From Kangiellaceae bacterium (GTDB lineage: Bacteria > Pseudomonadota > Gammaproteobacteria > Enterobacterales > Kangiellaceae): a stretch of DNA of 64,000 bases. The DNA is taken from assembly GCA_026196875.1 (NCBI GenBank), contig JAPHTP010000015.1:1-64000 (forward strand). Direction: 5' to 3'. The notes under the pieces were generated by a model. That model saw nothing but the letters and a program-made list of their open reading frames with translations. It searched no databases and had not been told where the DNA came from. Shown in pieces: positions 60,827-64,000 of the stretch; positions within the stretch are counted from its first letter, which is position 1, and each line of letters opens with the position of its first letter. The position numbers and the translations under genes are program-made.

Positions 60827-63800
60827 CTATTGATTGATTTGGTAGACCGCAACGGTTCCGCTAATTTCGTTGCCTACAATTACCAATGAATGCCCTGTTG
60901 GACTATCCATTGCTTCAACAAATGCCATTCCTTCCGGTGCTAGATCACCATTGGCAATATTATCGAAATCACGATTATTGGTATAACCGATAAATTGCAC
61001 GCCGTACGGGTCAGTTACGTCATACATTGCAATTCCACCCATTCTTTCCATTCCTATGAATGCAAATGTTCGTTCGCCAATCTGACCGATAGTTAATGCT
61101 TCAGGTTCTGGCCCTTTAGCATCAGAACGAGTATCAGCGTCGTTTTCATCTTCGTCGTTATTAAAGTCTACGCCATATAAACCGGCGGTGATTTTTTCAA
61201 AGTCGGAGCCACTGTCGTATACAAGTTTTCCATTTTCGTCCCAAATCGAGAATGAGCGAGCACCGAAGGCATATAACTTTTCATATTCATTGCTATTGTT
61301 TAAACCTAAGTAAGGAACCACTTTTAAGCGGCCAAGAGCGTCATCTGTTTGCAAGGTTGCAGCATCAGGAAAAGCTGTTGCGTCTAAAGTAAGGTCTTCA
61401 ACCCTTTCATCAACATCGTGAAATCCATCGCCTGCGTCTCCTTCATTTGCGGTGACTAAATAGGTTTTTCCATTGACTTCATAACTCACGATAGTATCCG
61501 GCTGATAGAGGCCAAAGACATTTTCATAGGTGCGAATGTTTACGTTGTTATCTTTGTCACTTGCGTCTAGTGCATTGCTCGCTTTGGAATGATCTTTTAC
61601 ACCCAGGCTTTTGACGCTTTCGATCGATTTGCTTGCCAAGTCAACTATCGCCAGCGCATTCATTTCTTGAAGGGTAATGTAAGCTTTAGTTGAATCAGGT
61701 GAAACTGTTACATATTCCGGCTCTACTGCGTGGGCAAAATCAAGCGCGTCAGGATTTTGATTGAGTCCTTCCTCAGATAGATTATTAAAGGAATCAAATG
61801 TAAGCGTTGTTGCAGTTGTTTCTGCAACCCCGGAGTTTACATCGATAATGGATATTGAACCTTTTACGTCGGTTGCTGCTTCATCGCCGGCCTGACCTTC
61901 ATCTGCGGTAATGATCTTACTACCATCAGGCGTGAAAGTTACGTTGTCGGGTAAAATACCAACGCGAGTAGCTACGTATGCGTTCACATCAAATGTACCA
62001 TCGTTGTCCAGTTGATAAAAAAGTACAACGCCCGCTTCCGTATTGTCATTCTCATGGGCGATCGCCACGGCAAGCTTATTCCCATGAATGCTAATACTGT
62101 TAATGTCAGAAACAGTTACTGAATTAGAATCGACAGTTACATTGGCTGGAATATCATAATTTAATCCGGTTAGATTCGTCGTGGTTAGTGGAGCGTTAAG
62201 CGCTTCGCCAGAAAGATCCTCAATTGAGGCAACCTCAATTCGATTGCCCAAGTCACCATTAATTGTAAAAATTGATTGCGAGTTTGCATGGTATTGGACA
62301 ATTTCTGCTGCCCCTTCACCATCACTACTTGCCTGATATCGAGCAATTAGTGTCATTTCCGGCTTCTGTGCAATAGACGATGCCGAATTGGTAAAAGAAT
62401 TCCCTATTTTAAGAACATTGATTTCAGTTTCTTCACCTTCAATGCCAAAGTCGTTGTCGTTAATCAGCATTACATGCTGGCTGTCTAGCCAAGCAATTCC
62501 TTCAATTTTCTTAGCAAGCTCAGGTGCGTCAACCAAACTGTTAAAAACCAGCGCTTTATTGACTGGTGATGCGTTTACTGCGTCAAGATTAAAATGGTCT
62601 TCGAGAGATTTGTTTTCACCTGTTTCGTTAGCGGTCGCGCCAACGCTACTCAGATCAGAATTAAGAATATTATCCCCTGTGGCTAAGTTGATTCGATACA
62701 GTTTAGTCGTCTTACTAATTCTTTCTAGTATGATTAAATCGTCTTCGCCAACGGCAACCATTTCGGATACCTTGACATCTTTTTGCTTTTTATTGTTATC
62801 TCCATTGATGCTGTTACTAAATGTTTCTGGCATATCAATTTGATAGACATATTCACCTACAGCCTGACCAAGTTCTCCGCTAGATAATGTGTACTTCATT
62901 ATTCGTACATGACGAGAGCCGGTATAGTCAGGATTTTGCAAAGGGCTCTGCATTATAAAATAGAGGTAGTCTTCACTCGGTGATACTGCGATCGATTCAA
63001 TACCGCGGTTGAGTTTTCGTTTATGGTAAATCGCCGGCAAGTTTCCGCTTATTGGATACTGTGCTTCCGCGAGTTGTGATTCAACACCCGCCGGAACCAC
63101 TCGGTCTAAAATTCGTCCGTCAGCGGCAATGTGTAAAATTGAAACTCCGTATTCTTCGGCTATCCAAAAAGTCCCATCGCTGAGTTTTACAATAGCTTCC
63201 GGGTCAAGCCCTTCTGGATCAAAATCTAGCAATGAACCGTCAGCGGCAAAGGCATTTTCGGTATTTGAAGTGCTATCAGCAAATGTCAATGGGTTCGAAA
63301 TCCCGCTGATTGGATTGCCTTCGGAGTCTTTCAAGGTAATGACCTGGGTTAATTCAGCTTTTCTCTGTCCAATTGTGTTCTCAACCAATTGCCACTGGTA
63401 AATACTTGGTGAAAAGTTAGTAGTAGGAAATATCTTTCCATCGGATGTTTCACCATTTTGTTTACAAAAGTCGGCGAGTCCTAATAGTTCTTCAGCATCA
63501 CCGCATTTTATGTTCGGACCTCGGTCACTAATGGTGTAAAAAGTATTTACGGGATCATTCGGGTGGTGATAAGCGCCTGAGCCAAATCCAATTGAAAGAT
63601 CTAATTCATTACCTGTTCGGCCTCCCTCACTAAAGCTGGCAGTTGCTAACTGTGAGTCATGCTCTGCAATTTCGAAGGCAGTTTTAAAGTTGGTAAGAGA
63701 AATTAAAGAAGTTGGAATAGCAGGAGTGCACACAAATTCAGTCTGGGATATCTCTGACGCCGCTAGTTGACCATCGGAGTTGCCATCCAAACCGCTGTCG

Positions 63801-63967
63801 ATTTTAATTCCGCCGTTAAAGCATTCTACGTGGCCGGATTCTAATGCCGTTTGTACGATGAGCGAGTTCAGGCCATTGGCGCCATTAATGCCGTCAGAAC
63901 CGTCTTCGATACATCCCGATAATAAACAAGTGACTGATAATGCCACCGCTGAAATTCTAAAACTCAT
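60827..63967 (-). CDS. Large lipoprotein: phytase-like esterase domain plus choice-of-anchor I domain
   Basis: 1046 residues. Lipobox CLLSGC with Cys near 19, then EDGSDGINGANGLNS, a collagen-like linker. Residues about 90-560 match the 'esterase-like activity of phytase' beta-propeller (ISDRGPNIKC, DPEGLDPEAIVKLSDGTFWI, RGIESIAVSPSEDYLYF). Residues about 600-1046 match the choice-of-anchor I / LVIVD propeller (VEPEYVTVSPDSTKAYITLQ, PDTIVSYEVNGKTYLVTANE, GPEPEALTIGQIGERTFAFI). Very acidic, consistent with calcium binding. Possibly an extracellular phosphoesterase, which would suit a phosphate-oriented genome region, but this is inference. GGAG ribosome site upstream. Confidence 0.85.
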   Translation of the reverse strand: MSFRISAVALSVTCLLSGCIEDGSDGINGANGLNSLIVQTALESGHVECFNGGIKIDSGLDGNSDGQLAASEISQTEFVCTPAIPTSLISLTNFKTAFEIAEHDSQLATASFSEGGRTGNELDLSIGFGSGAYHHPNDPVNTFYTISDRGPNIKCGDAEELLGLADFCKQNGETSDGKIFPTTNFSPSIYQWQLVENTIGQRKAELTQVITLKDSEGNPISGISNPLTFADSTSNTENAFAADGSLLDFDPEGLDPEAIVKLSDGTFWIAEEYGVSILHIAADGRILDRVVPAGVESQLAEAQYPISGNLPAIYHKRKLNRGIESIAVSPSEDYLYFIMQSPLQNPDYTGSRHVRIMKYTLSSGELGQAVGEYVYQIDMPETFSNSINGDNNKKQKDVKVSEMVAVGEDDLIILERISKTTKLYRINLATGDNILNSDLSSVGATANETGENKSLEDHFNLDAVNASPVNKALVFNSLVDAPELAKKIEGIAWLDSQHVMLINDNDFGIEGEETEINVLKIGNSFTNSASSIAQKPEMTLIARYQASSDGEGAAEIVQYHANSQSIFTINGDLGNRIEVASIEDLSGEALNAPLTTTNLTGLNYDIPANVTVDSNSVTVSDINSISIHGNKLAVAIAHENDNTEAGVVLFYQLDNDGTFDVNAYVATRVGILPDNVTFTPDGSKIITADEGQAGDEAATDVKGSISIIDVNSGVAETTATTLTFDSFNNLSEEGLNQNPDALDFAHAVEPEYVTVSPDSTKAYITLQEMNALAIVDLASKSIESVKSLGVKDHSKASNALDASDKDNNVNIRTYENVFGLYQPDTIVSYEVNGKTYLVTANEGDAGDGFHDVDERVEDLTLDATAFPDAATLQTDDALGRLKVVPYLGLNNSNEYEKLYAFGARSFSIWDENGKLVYDSGSDFEKITAGLYGVDFNNDEDENDADTRSDAKGPEPEALTIGQIGERTFAFIGMERMGGIAMYDVTDPYGVQFIGYTNNRDFDNIANGDLAPEGMAFVEAMDSPTGHSLVIVGNEISGTVAVYQINQ

Positions 63968-64000
63968 TTTAATTTTCTCCGGATAATTATTATTTCAGCG

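Noticed and set aside
1-64000. tRNA, rRNA, CRISPR array, insertion sequence or integron
   Set aside because: No tRNA T-loop-like clusters, regular spacer-repeat arrays, transposase-like frames or terminal inverted repeats with target duplication were found by eye; this is a visual scan, not a covariance-model search.

Overview
The window reads as chromosomal DNA of a free-living, probably marine, AT-leaning gammaproteobacterium. Evidence is the mix of families: RND and MacAB-like efflux, CadC-like TPR regulators, DUF1631, tricorn-like S41 protease, GlyGly-CTERM metallopeptidase, MshEN and GGDEF proteins. A Kangiellaceae or Alteromonadales relative would fit, but this is inference. I see no rRNA, tRNA, CRISPR array, insertion sequence or prophage.

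Layout. 1-0.3 kb: 3' end of a PDZ protein. 0.4-8.9 kb (minus strand): an OmpR-family regulator and sensor kinase, then a DUF2141 protein and a complete RND efflux system (outer-membrane factor, adaptor, pump). Four direct repeats of TGTCAG lie in front of the efflux operon. 9-11.7 kb: rhomboid protease, STAS-like protein, a 529-bp hairpin-rich gap, then an RRM protein, a 65-aa protein and a cold-shock protein. 11.8-16.8 kb: phosphate-binding-like protein with a porin, DUF1801, a secreted protein, an AraC regulator and a TIM-barrel lipoprotein. 17-18.4 kb: an unusual protein joining a c-di-GMP-binding-type MshEN domain to an internal lipoprotein signal, three Ig-like repeats and an FN3 domain. 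18.8-24.5 kb: esterase-TPR, YCII protein plus ECF sigma factor, diguanylate cyclase, small unknowns. 24.5-27.5 kb: GntR(YtrA)-ABC operon with a near-perfect 32-bp operator. 27.7-36.2 kb: immunity-like membrane protein, DUF1631, Dph6-like ligase, tricorn protease homologue, TPR-diguanylate cyclase. 36.4-42 kb: CadC-like regulator followed by secreted metallopeptidases, one with its propeptide-like domain in a separate gene. 42.2-50.9 kb: MacAB-like ABC exporter, then a second RND pump with adaptor. 51.2-54.9 kb: ppk1 and ppx, convergent and overlapping, ppk1 with a good Pho box. 54.9-60.7 kb: LysR regulator and Nramp-like transporter, divergent from an amidohydrolase-RidA fusion, a degenerate M19 dipeptidase homologue and a secreted protein. 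60.8-64 kb: a large phytase-like/choice-of-anchor I lipoprotein.

The best candidates for undescribed biology are (1) the MshEN-lipoprotein-Ig-FN3 protein, which carries a textbook 24-5-24 residue c-di-GMP motif where a secreted protein should not need one, in a window with two GGDEF enzymes bearing I-sites; and (2) the LysR/Nramp-like/amidohydrolase-RidA/M19 locus, in which the transporter and the M19 protein both lack the classical metal-binding motifs and the divergent promoter holds a perfect 17-bp dyad. Several regulatory sites can be read directly: the TGTCAG array, the ppk1 Pho box, the GntR operator and the LysR dyad.
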